Assembly (NCBI GenBank): GCA_013911715.1
Contig: JACEST010000150.1
Location: 1 to 5,135, forward strand
Source: Sphingopyxis sp.
GTDB taxonomy: Bacteria; Pseudomonadota; Alphaproteobacteria; Sphingomonadales; Sphingomonadaceae
Direction of reading: 5' to 3'
DNA: 5,135 bases
The position numbers and the translations under genes are program-made. Each line of letters begins with the position of its first letter. The first letter of the stretch is position 1. Below the pieces are notes generated by a model that made no database searches, was not told the origin of the DNA, and saw nothing but the letters and a program-made list of their open reading frames with translations. Below, one piece after another: positions 1 through 5,129 of this stretch.

Positions 1-294
1 GGGCTGGCGTGGCGCGCCGAGGCGGCCAATCTGGTCGGGATTTTTGCCGCGCTGTCCGACGAAAGCCAGGACGCCGTGTGCGCGCGCTTTGCGGGGCAAG
101 GGTTTGGCGCGTTCAAGCCCGCGCTCGGCGAACTGCTGGTCGAAACCTTGCGCCCGATCCGCGACCGTTTTGTCGCGCTCAAAGACGATCATGCGGCGAT
201 TGATGCCGCACTGGTGGCCGGGGCCGCGCGGGCCAGCGCACTGGCGCAGCCGACGCTGAACGCTGCTTATGCCGCGCTGGGGCTTTGCCGCTGA
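1..294 (+). CDS. trpS: Tryptophanyl-tRNA synthetase, C-terminal part (5' end outside window)
   Basis: This is the last 97 codons of a gene that begins before the window, read from base 1 to the TGA at 292-294. The product charges tRNA(Trp) with tryptophan in the cytoplasm. The visible part is the C-terminal helical, tRNA-facing region of class I TrpS. It shows the family pattern EAANLVGIFAALS (about residues 7-19), then the AGQGFGAFKPALGELLVE stretch, then a PIRDRF segment, and finally GAARASALAQPTL before an ALGL-like end. The catalytic HIGH and KMSKS motifs would lie upstream and cannot be seen. No T-tailed hairpin follows the stop, so readthrough into the next gene, 94 bases on, is possible. 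The family assignment rests on motif recall, not a search, but the match is good over the whole fragment. Confidence 0.88.
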   Translation, partial: GLAWRAEAANLVGIFAALSDESQDAVCARFAGQGFGAFKPALGELLVETLRPIRDRFVALKDDHAAIDAALVAGAARASALAQPTLNAAYAALGLCR

Positions 295-388
295 GGGGCA
301 GCCGATCGGTTCAACTGGAATTCAGGTGGCATGTGCACAATATAGGCCAAAGCGGCCATCTCGCCGCAGATATGATTCGGAGATTCCT

Positions 389-1081
389 ATGGCTGTCGGC
401 ACCTCTCGCTCATTGGTCCTTGCGCTTGCCGCTGCGACGCTGGCGCTTGGTGGCTGTGCCGCGCCCGGTTTTCGCGCTGACGTTGCCCGCTTTCAATCGG
501 CGCTGCCCGCGCCGCAGGGCCAGTCTTTCAGCATCGTCGCTGGCGATCCGGCGCTCTCAGGCGGGATTGAATTTAGCCAATATGCCAATTTGGTCGCGGG
601 CGAGTTGACCCGGCTGGGCTATCGCCCGGCGGCACCGGGCGAAAATTCCGAACTGACCGTTGCCTTGGCCTATGAAATCGACAAGGGCCGCGAACGGGTC
701 CGCAGCTCGCCGGGCTTTGGCAGTCCCTTTTACGGCGGATATCATGGATTCGGCAGCGGCTTTGGCCGCTCGGCATTCATTCGGGGACGCCATGGACGCC
801 GCTTTGTCTATGGCTTTAACGACCCGTTTCTGTTCGGCGGCCTTGGCGGGTTCGGCGGCTTTGACCGCGTGGAGAGCTATACCGTATTTACCACCGGCCT
901 TAACCTCAAGATCGACCGCGCCGCCGACGGCACCCGCGTGTTCGAAGGCCGCGCCGAAGCACAGTCGCGCGACAATAATCTGATGCATATTGTGCCCAAT
1001 CTGGTGTCAGCGATGTTTACCGGCTTTCCTGGCAATTCGGGCGAAAAGGTGCAGATTACGGTAGCGCCCGAGGCGAAATAG
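389..1081 (+). CDS. DUF4136-like lipoprotein, probably outer-membrane anchored
   Basis: The 230-residue product has a typical lipoprotein signal: a short basic N-terminus (R7), a hydrophobic core at residues 9-20, and a lipobox L20-G21-G22-C23. Cys23 should be lipidated after cleavage. The next residues are Ala-Ala, with no Asp at +2, so sorting to the outer membrane is expected. Residues 30-100 form the first half of a DUF4136-like domain. Residues 107-158 are rich in Gly, Phe, Arg and Tyr. The end (VESYTVFTTG at 161-170, then LNLKID, VFEGRAEAQS and a C-terminal beta segment) looks like the conserved DUF4136 end. I chose the ATG at 389 because GGAG at 379-382 lies six bases upstream and the signal peptide starts there; the frame is open further upstream without support. 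The molecular function of the family is unknown. It is the last gene before a convergent junction with dnaA. Confidence 0.8.
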   Translation: MAVGTSRSLVLALAAATLALGGCAAPGFRADVARFQSALPAPQGQSFSIVAGDPALSGGIEFSQYANLVAGELTRLGYRPAAPGENSELTVALAYEIDKGRERVRSSPGFGSPFYGGYHGFGSGFGRSAFIRGRHGRRFVYGFNDPFLFGGLGGFGGFDRVESYTVFTTGLNLKIDRAADGTRVFEGRAEAQSRDNNLMHIVPNLVSAMFTGFPGNSGEKVQITVAPEAK

Positions 1082-1091
1082 CCTGCATCGC

Positions 1092-1168
1092 CATTGCGAG
1101 AAGCGAAGCGACGAAGCAATCCAAGGCAGTCTTGCGCCGCTCTGGATTGCTTCGCTTCGCTCGCAATG
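1092..1168. repeat. Long imperfect inverted repeat between convergent genes
   Basis: The left arm (1092-1123) and right arm (1143-1168) are inverted copies of one unit that starts CATTGCGAG and ends GAAGCAATCCA. They differ only in the middle, where the left arm has 12 bases and the right has 6, both built from AAGCG/GAAGC repeats. A 19-base spacer separates them. The element fills nearly all the gap between the stop of the lipoprotein gene (1081) and the stop of dnaA (1177). Transcribed from either side it would fold into a long hairpin, so it could end or shield both transcripts. There is no T-run after either arm, so it is not a standard intrinsic terminator. From memory, units of this type (ATTGCGAGCGAAGCGAAGCA) are dispersed in many sphingomonad and other alphaproteobacterial genomes. 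Confidence 0.8.
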
Positions 1169-1176
1169 ACGACAGT

Positions 1177-2568
1177 TTACGCGTTCAACGCGCGCCGGAT
1201 GGCCGCGATGTCGGCGTCAATCTCGCTGTCGGTGACGCGCAGATTTTCGATCACCCGCACCGCGTGAATGACCGTCGAATGGTCGCGCCCGCCAAATCGC
1301 CGCCCGATTTCAGGGTAGCTGCGCGGCGTCATTTCCTTTGCCAGATACATGGCGATCTGGCGCGGCCGCGCGACGGCGCGCAGGCGGCGTTTGGACACCA
1401 TGTCCGATTTGTCGAGCTTGAAATGCGCGCACACGCTGCGCTGGATTTCCTCAATCGTGATGCGCGGACGCGCGCTGCGCACCGATTCAGCCAGCCGTTC
1501 CTCGGCCATCGGCAAGGTGATCGCGACATTGGTGAGCGAGGCATAGGCAAGCAGCTTGTTGAGCGCGCCTTCAAGCTCGCGGATGTTGCGCGTAAAGTGG
1601 CGCACCAGATAGTCGATCACCGCGTCGGGCACGTCGACCCCCGGCACCGCGCCCAGCCGTTGGCGTACAATCGCTTCGCGCAGCCCTGCTTCGGGTGCTT
1701 CAATGTCAGCCACCAGTCCGCCGCCCAGCCGCGACAACAGCCGTGCCTCGACCCCGTCCAGCATCGCCGGGGGCCGGTCGGCGGTCACCACCAGCCGCTT
1801 GCCCGACGTCAGCAGGTCGTCAAAAGTGTGGAGCAATTCTTCCTGCGTCGAGCCCTTGCCGATAACAAACTGCAGATCGTCGATCAGCAGCAGGTCGGCG
1901 GCGCGCAGCCGCGCCTTGAACGCCATCATGTCGCCGCCGCGCATCGCGCCAACAAATTCGCGCATGAATTTTTCGGCCGACATCATGATGATCGTCGCCT
2001 GCGGGCGTACCGCAGCAAAGGCTTGGCCGATGGCGTGGAGCAAGTGCGTCTTGCCCTGCCCGGTGCCCGAATAAAGATAGAGCGGATTGAACAGCGGCGT
2101 TTCTTCGGCCGCCATGCGCCGCGCCGCATTGGCGGCGAGCACATTGCTGCGCGCGATGACAAAACGGTCGAATCCGAGCCGGGTATCAAATTGCGTCAGA
2201 CTTTCGCTCGCCGGCAGTGGCAGCGGCAATTCGGCCCGCTCCGGCGAAGTTGCCGCGAGCGGCGCTGCGGCAATCGGGCGACCTGACCGCACGGCAATGC
2301 TGCGCACCGCAGGCAGTGCCTGCCGCCATGCAAGTACCAGCCGGTCGGAAAAACGTTCGGCGATCCAGTTGGCGGCAAAGCTGGTCGGTGCCACCAGCGT
2401 CACCACGCCAGCGACGGGACAATAATTGTCAAAGCCAACGGGTTTCAGCCAATGGTCAAAGGTGCGCGCGCCCAGATCAAGGCGCAGACCCTCGGCGACC
2501 TGCGGCCACAGCGCGGCAACATCCTCCGCCGACTGCACCATTGTCCGATTCTGTGCCGCGTCTGTCAC
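1177..2568 (-). CDS. dnaA: Chromosomal replication initiator protein DnaA
   Basis: This 463-residue AAA+ ATPase binds DnaA boxes at oriC, melts the origin and loads the helicase. Domain I (about 17-85) has the LGARTFDHWLKP helix. Domain II is a short Ala/Pro-rich linker (about 95-125). Domain III starts near 126 and carries N142 of the N-box, Walker A SGTGQGKT (167-174), Walker B LLLIDD (226-231), sensor I VVTAD (260-264), the box VII arginine finger R280 in LLSRLGGGL, and sensor II R330 in NIRELEGAL. Domain IV (about 370-463) has RPRQIAMYLAKEMT and the DnaA signature GGRDHSTVIHA (426-436). The first P-loop residue is Ser167 where most DnaA proteins have Gly. The start is GTG (2568-2566), supported by a spaced AAGG; an in-frame ATG at 2541 would remove nine residues outside domain I. 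The gene is transcribed away from rpsT, which lies 489 bases upstream, and probably has its own promoter. Confidence 0.97.
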   Translation of the reverse strand: MTDAAQNRTMVQSAEDVAALWPQVAEGLRLDLGARTFDHWLKPVGFDNYCPVAGVVTLVAPTSFAANWIAERFSDRLVLAWRQALPAVRSIAVRSGRPIAAAPLAATSPERAELPLPLPASESLTQFDTRLGFDRFVIARSNVLAANAARRMAAEETPLFNPLYLYSGTGQGKTHLLHAIGQAFAAVRPQATIIMMSAEKFMREFVGAMRGGDMMAFKARLRAADLLLIDDLQFVIGKGSTQEELLHTFDDLLTSGKRLVVTADRPPAMLDGVEARLLSRLGGGLVADIEAPEAGLREAIVRQRLGAVPGVDVPDAVIDYLVRHFTRNIRELEGALNKLLAYASLTNVAITLPMAEERLAESVRSARPRITIEEIQRSVCAHFKLDKSDMVSKRRLRAVARPRQIAMYLAKEMTPRSYPEIGRRFGGRDHSTVIHAVRVIENLRVTDSEIDADIAAIRRALNA

Positions 2569-2810
2569 TTGTGCCTTGGCTTTCCCGCTGTGCGTGCGCC
2601 GCTACCGGCCACGCCCACTCCTCACCCCATTGTGCCGCGCAGTCCGCATCTGTGCCGTCAACCGCCTGCATTTTGCGGGTCAAAAAACCCCGTCAGCAAA
2701 GCCGTGCCTTGCCGAGCAAATTTGCACCCTGTGATGACGGCCACGACGCAGATTCGCACGCGACCCCTCTGTCTAGGCAGGCGCATCCGAGTCGAGCAAG
2801 AGAGCAGGAT
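2569..2810 (-). other. Non-coding, GC-rich region upstream of dnaA (possible long 5' leader)
   Basis: No gene is recognised in these 242 bases on either strand. The open frames that cross it are extensions of antisense frames over dnaA or lack a start signal. If dnaA transcription begins in or near the AT-rich stretch at 2811-2900, this segment would be its untranslated leader. Caulobacter dnaA is known to have a leader of about 155 bases that affects translation; whether that applies here is inference. A weak GGGT/ACCC hairpin with an A-rich loop is visible at about 2677-2690. Two GANTC sites (2751, 2789) lie in it. Confidence 0.35.
2574..2577 (-). promoter_or_regulatory. Ribosome binding site supporting the GTG start of dnaA
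   Basis: On the minus strand AAGG stands five bases before the GTG at 2568. The only nearby in-frame alternative, ATG at 2541, has just a weak CGG at a poor distance. This favours the GTG start and so a start codon weaker than ATG for the initiator gene. Confidence 0.55.
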
Positions 2811-2900
2811 GTAAAAAATTCGAAATAAATAACTTGACTCATACAAGTGCTTGGAAAAGCAGTTTCACATTTATTACATTAATTTTTTCAATTATTTAGA
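2811..2900. other. AT-rich island upstream of dnaA, probable promoter region
   Basis: By hand count 69 of these 90 bases are A or T, in strong contrast to the GC-rich DNA on both sides. It includes an A-run at 2813-2818 and a T-run at 2883-2888. Such a stretch would melt easily, as expected of a promoter or an unwinding element. No 9-mer close to the DnaA box TTATNCACA was found within or beside it, so an origin role is not supported. It could also be a remnant of foreign or decayed DNA, but its position ahead of dnaA makes a promoter the simpler reading. Confidence 0.5.
2818..2846 (-). promoter_or_regulatory. Weak candidate dnaA promoter
   Basis: On the minus strand TTGTAT (2846-2841) and TCGAAT (2823-2818) are separated by 17 bases. 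They match the sigma-70 consensus at three and four of six positions, so the call is weak. An inverted repeat ACTTG-N7-CAAGT (2832-2848) and the GACTC site at 2836 lie within it, which would suit a regulated promoter. Other start points in the AT-rich stretch are equally possible. Confidence 0.22.
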
Positions 2901-2998
2901 TGGGGCTAAACAGTAGGAAAGACGCGAATCGGCGGGAATCCTTGGTTGCGCTGCGGTGACAGAATCATGACGGCTCGGCGGTTCTATTTGTGACAGCA

Positions 2999-3034
2999 AA
3001 AGGCCCGCTGGTTCGGACGAACCAGCGGGCCTTT
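2999..3034 (-). terminator. Rho-independent terminator of rpsT
   Basis: A perfect 16-base-pair stem (2999-3014 with 3019-3034) closes a four-base loop. The stem core is GGCCCGCTGGTTC. Read on the minus strand, the hairpin follows the rpsT stop by 23 bases and runs into TTTT (3001-2998), the expected U-tract. It should isolate dnaA from rpsT/mutM transcription. The plus strand also has a TTT end, but no gene there needs it. Confidence 0.92.
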
Positions 3035-3057
3035 GTGTCCCGAAATTGGGCAATTGA

Positions 3058-3321
3058 TCAACCGAGCGCGGCGATGGCCTTCGTCAGCCGGGCATATTTG
3101 CGCGAGGCCGTATTCTTGTGGACCACGCCCTTGGCGACGCCGCGCGCGAGTTCAGGCTGCGCGACCTTCAGCGCGTCAGCCGCAGCAACCTTGTCGCCGG
3201 CGATCAGGGCGTTTTCGACCTTCTTCACCAGCGTGCGGATGCGCGACACGCGATTCTTGTTCACGGCAGTGCGCGCGGTGTTGCGGCGGATGCGCTTTTT
3301 TGCCTGCGGCGTATTGGCCAT
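3058..3321 (-). CDS. rpsT: 30S ribosomal protein S20
   Basis: The 87-residue product is S20 (bS20), a small basic helical protein that binds 16S rRNA early in assembly of the 30S subunit. It has the typical N-terminus MANTPQAKKRIRRN, then NKNRVSRIRTLVKKVE, a variable acidic/Ala stretch, and the C-terminal GVVHKNTASRKYARL helix (about 65-79). The length is normal for the family. The start is ATG at 3321 with a good GAGGA five bases upstream (3331-3327). It lies 99 bases downstream of mutM and is probably transcribed from its own promoter, with a strong terminator shortly after the stop. rpsT beside dnaA is a common alphaproteobacterial arrangement. Confidence 0.97.
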   Translation of the reverse strand: MANTPQAKKRIRRNTARTAVNKNRVSRIRTLVKKVENALIAGDKVAAADALKVAQPELARGVAKGVVHKNTASRKYARLTKAIAALG

Positions 3322-3387
3322 TGTTGTCCTCGAAAATTCAGATGGTTGCAGGCGGAAGGCATAGCTCGCCCGCCTGGCGAAGGAGCG

Positions 3388-3416
3388 CCCTTAGTCGGCC
3401 CCTAGAGATTCGTCAA
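3388..3416 (-). promoter_or_regulatory. Probable rpsT promoter
   Basis: On the minus strand TTGACG (3416-3411) is followed 17 bases later by TAAGGG (3393-3388). TTGACG is a typical strong alphaproteobacterial -35 box; the -10 box is poor. The -35 box begins four bases after the mutM stop codon. Transcripts starting near 3381 would carry a leader of about 60 bases before the rpsT ATG. A GANTC site (3407-3411) overlaps the edge of the -35 box. Confidence 0.5.
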
Positions 3417-3420
3417 CCGT

Positions 3421-4239
3421 TCAGCGCTGGCATTTCGGACAGAAAAAGGTCGAACGCCCGCCTTGCACGATGCGCGCAACCGTCCCGGCCCGCGCGCAAG
3501 GGCATGCCGCGCCCTCGCGTCCATATACGCGCCAGTCGTTGGCGAAATACCCCAGCGCGCCGTCGGGATGGACAAAATCGCGCAATGACGAGCCGCCCGC
3601 CGCAATCGCGGCGTTGAGCACATCGCGAATCGCCGCGACCAGCGCCGCCAATTTGGCGCGGCCAAGCGACCCCGCCGCGCGTGTCGGCGCGATACCGGTC
3701 AGGTTGAGCGCCTCGCACACATAAATATTGCCCAGCCCCGCCACGACGCGCTGGTCGAGCAGCGCTTGCTTGATCGCGGTCTTTCGCCCCGCGAGCACCC
3801 GCGCCAGATAATGAGCCGACAAAGCATCGGTGAGCGGTTCCGGCCCCAGCGCATGGAAGGGCGCGAAACTGAACGCGGGGTCGCCCCCGACCAGATCAAC
3901 CGATCCAAAGCGACGTGGGTCGTGGAGGTAGAGCCGCCTTCCGCCCTCGGTTTGAAGCAGCAAATGGTCGTGTTTTTCCGGCTCGGCACCATCAGTCCGC
4001 CAGCTCCCCGACATGCCGAGATGAAAGATCATCGCATCATCGCGGTCCGTGTGGATCAGCCCATATTTGGCGCGGCGCGAAAGGTGTGTGACCCTGGCCC
4101 CGGTCAGCCGTTGGACCAGATCATCGGGAAAGGGACGACGCAGACCCGCACGAAACGTCGCCACGCGCGCCAAGCGTTCGCCCACAAGCAGCGGCGTCAG
4201 CCCGCGCACGGTGGTTTCGACTTCGGGAAGCTCGGGCAT
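3421..4239 (-). CDS. mutM: Formamidopyrimidine-DNA glycosylase (Fpg/MutM)
   Basis: This 272-residue bifunctional glycosylase/AP lyase removes 8-oxoguanine and formamidopyrimidines from DNA. The N-terminus MPELPEVETTVRGL supplies the catalytic Pro2 and Glu3. Lys58 in RRAKYG matches the conserved lysine of the family, Met76 in HLGMSGSW and the RRF of DPRRFGSVDL (109-111) are the residues that fill the gap left by the flipped base, and the helix-two-turn-helix is KQALLDQRVVAGLGNIYVCE (157-176) with Asn171. The C-terminal zinc finger has RIVQGGRSTFFCPKCQR, but its first cysteine pair is C246-P-C248, closer together than the usual CxxC. The start is ATG 4239 because Pro must follow the initiator Met; an open extension to 4278 would bury it. 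The ribosome site is weak. The gene is divergent from ubiE and upstream of rpsT. Confidence 0.96.
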   Translation of the reverse strand: MPELPEVETTVRGLTPLLVGERLARVATFRAGLRRPFPDDLVQRLTGARVTHLSRRAKYGLIHTDRDDAMIFHLGMSGSWRTDGAEPEKHDHLLLQTEGGRRLYLHDPRRFGSVDLVGGDPAFSFAPFHALGPEPLTDALSAHYLARVLAGRKTAIKQALLDQRVVAGLGNIYVCEALNLTGIAPTRAAGSLGRAKLAALVAAIRDVLNAAIAAGGSSLRDFVHPDGALGYFANDWRVYGREGAACPCARAGTVARIVQGGRSTFFCPKCQR

Positions 4240-4337
4240 ATTGCATTCGCCGCTACGCGCCGTTTGCGCGCCCCGCAACCCTTGGCTAAAGGCGGTGTTT
4301 CTTGTCAGCTATCCCGCTGCGCAAAAGGCCCCACGCC
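4240..4337. promoter_or_regulatory. Divergent mutM-ubiE intergenic region
   Basis: These 98 bases must hold the start signals for both mutM (leftward) and ubiE (rightward). I could not pick out a well-spaced -35/-10 pair for either; TTGGCT (4282-4287) and GCTATC (4308-4313) are 20 bases apart, too far for confidence. AAGG at 4325-4328 serves as the ubiE ribosome site, nine bases from its ATG. Confidence 0.4.
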
Positions 4338-5075
4338 ATGTCCACCCCCGAAACGGTCAGCTTTGGCTATACCGACGTCACCCCGGCTGAAAAAACCGAA
4401 CGCGTCGGCGCGGTCTTTTCCAGCGTTGCGCGCAATTATGACCGGATGAACGATGCCATGTCGGCGGGCTTGCACCGCCGCTGGAAAGACCGTTTCGTGC
4501 GCCGCGTCAAACCGCGCGCTGGCGAGGCGATCCTCGATATGGCGGGCGGCACCGGCGACATCGCGTTCCGCATGGAGCCATCGGGGGCGAGCATCACCGT
4601 CGCCGACATCAACCCCGACATGCTGGGGGTCGGCATGGAACGCGCGGCGGAGCGCGGTATCGACAGCCTGGTGTGGAGCGAGCAAAATGCCGAGACGCTG
4701 ACATTTCCGGACAGCTTTTTCGACGCCTACACGATCGCCTTCGGCATCCGCAACGTCACCCATATCGACCGCGCGCTCGCCGAAGCGCACCGCGTGCTGC
4801 GCTATGGTGGGCGTTTCTATTGCCTCGAATTTTCGACCAACGAATGGCCGGGCTTTGCGCAAGCCTACGACGCCTATTCGCACCGCGTGGTCCCCAAGCT
4901 GGGCGAGATGATCGCGGGCGACGCCGAAAGCTATCGCTATCTGATCGAATCGATCCGCCGTTTTCCGAACATGCAGGAATTTGCGGGGATGATCCGCAAC
5001 GCCGGTTTCGCGCAGGTGAAGGTCGAACCGATCATGGGCGGCCTAGTCGCGATCCACAGCGGGTGGAAAGTGTGA
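4338..5075 (+). CDS. ubiE: Ubiquinone/menaquinone biosynthesis C-methyltransferase UbiE
   Basis: The 245-residue SAM-dependent enzyme C-methylates the benzoquinol ring in ubiquinone synthesis (and demethylmenaquinol where menaquinone is made). The UbiE N-terminal signature NYDRMNDAMSAGLHRRWK lies at 33-50. SAM-binding motif I is LDMAGGTGD (66-74), with the acidic end of strand two at D90. FGIRNVTH (135-142) is the family's conserved loop, and HRVLRYGGRFYCLEFS (151-166) is the second UbiE signature. The end, SYRYLIESIRRFPNMQEF to GGLVAIHSGWKV, is complete and typical. I chose ATG 4338, with AAGG nine bases upstream; an in-frame TTG at 4302 would add 12 residues unlike the family. In many alphaproteobacteria ubiB follows ubiE, but here a repeat follows the stop. 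An ATG overlaps the TGA by one base (5075) but reads straight into that repeat. Confidence 0.96.
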   Translation: MSTPETVSFGYTDVTPAEKTERVGAVFSSVARNYDRMNDAMSAGLHRRWKDRFVRRVKPRAGEAILDMAGGTGDIAFRMEPSGASITVADINPDMLGVGMERAAERGIDSLVWSEQNAETLTFPDSFFDAYTIAFGIRNVTHIDRALAEAHRVLRYGGRFYCLEFSTNEWPGFAQAYDAYSHRVVPKLGEMIAGDAESYRYLIESIRRFPNMQEFAGMIRNAGFAQVKVEPIMGGLVAIHSGWKV

Positions 5076-5093
5076 TGGCGTTGCTCATGTTTA

Positions 5094-5129
5094 AGCCCCT
5101 CCCCTTCAGGGGAGGGGTTGGGGTGGGGA
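5094..5129 (+). repeat. C/G-rich hairpin repeat after ubiE
   Basis: CCCCTCCCCT (5096-5105) pairs with AGGGGAGGGG (5108-5117) around a two-base TC centre; in practice this is nine pairs with a four-base loop. TTGGGGTGGGG follows. From memory, this unit (CCCCTCCC-centre-GGGAGGGG plus TTGGGG) is a frequent dispersed intergenic repeat in sphingomonads and other Proteobacteria. It starts 20 bases after the ubiE stop and could stall or stabilise the ubiE transcript, though there is no U-tract. The window ends six bases later. Confidence 0.7.

Larger units (their letters stand above)
2751..2966. promoter_or_regulatory. Cluster of six GANTC (CcrM-type) sites upstream of dnaA
   Basis: GANTC sites occur at 2751 (GATTC), 2789 (GAGTC), 2836 (GACTC), 2926 (GAATC), 2936 (GAATC) and 2962 (GAATC). 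A hand scan found only ten others in the whole window. GANTC is methylated by CcrM in alphaproteobacteria. In Caulobacter the methylation state of the dnaA promoter, together with GcrA, links dnaA expression to replication. The pair at 2926 and 2936 is spaced ten bases apart, about one helical turn. A role in cell-cycle control of dnaA is inferred from this position and clustering. Confidence 0.5.

Noticed and set aside
1132..2286. 384-codon open frame on the plus strand
   Set aside because: It is antisense to dnaA, rich in Arg, His and Gln as expected of a shadow in GC-rich DNA, and has no recognisable domain; dnaA on the other strand is certain.
2217..2828. 203-codon open frame on the plus strand across the dnaA start
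   Set aside because: Low-complexity composition, antisense to dnaA and its upstream region, with no domain or ribosome site.
2658..2846. 62-codon minus-strand frame upstream of dnaA
   Set aside because: It would start with TTG inside the candidate promoter, has no ribosome site and resembles no known peptide.
2569..2998. Chromosomal origin (oriC) next to dnaA
   Set aside because: AT-rich DNA is present but no DnaA-box-like 9-mers were found, and in alphaproteobacteria the origin is usually near hemE, not directly at dnaA.
4240..4278. N-terminal extension of MutM by 13 residues
   Set aside because: The catalytic proline must be residue 2 after Met removal, so translation must begin at 4239.
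4302..4337. N-terminal extension of UbiE from a TTG
   Set aside because: It adds residues unlike the family and lacks a ribosome site; ATG 4338 has AAGG upstream.
3766..4449. 227-codon plus-strand frame over mutM
   Set aside because: Antisense shadow of mutM that runs into ubiE out of frame; no recognisable protein.
4305..4883. 192-codon minus-strand frame over ubiE
   Set aside because: Antisense shadow of ubiE with no domain and no start signals.
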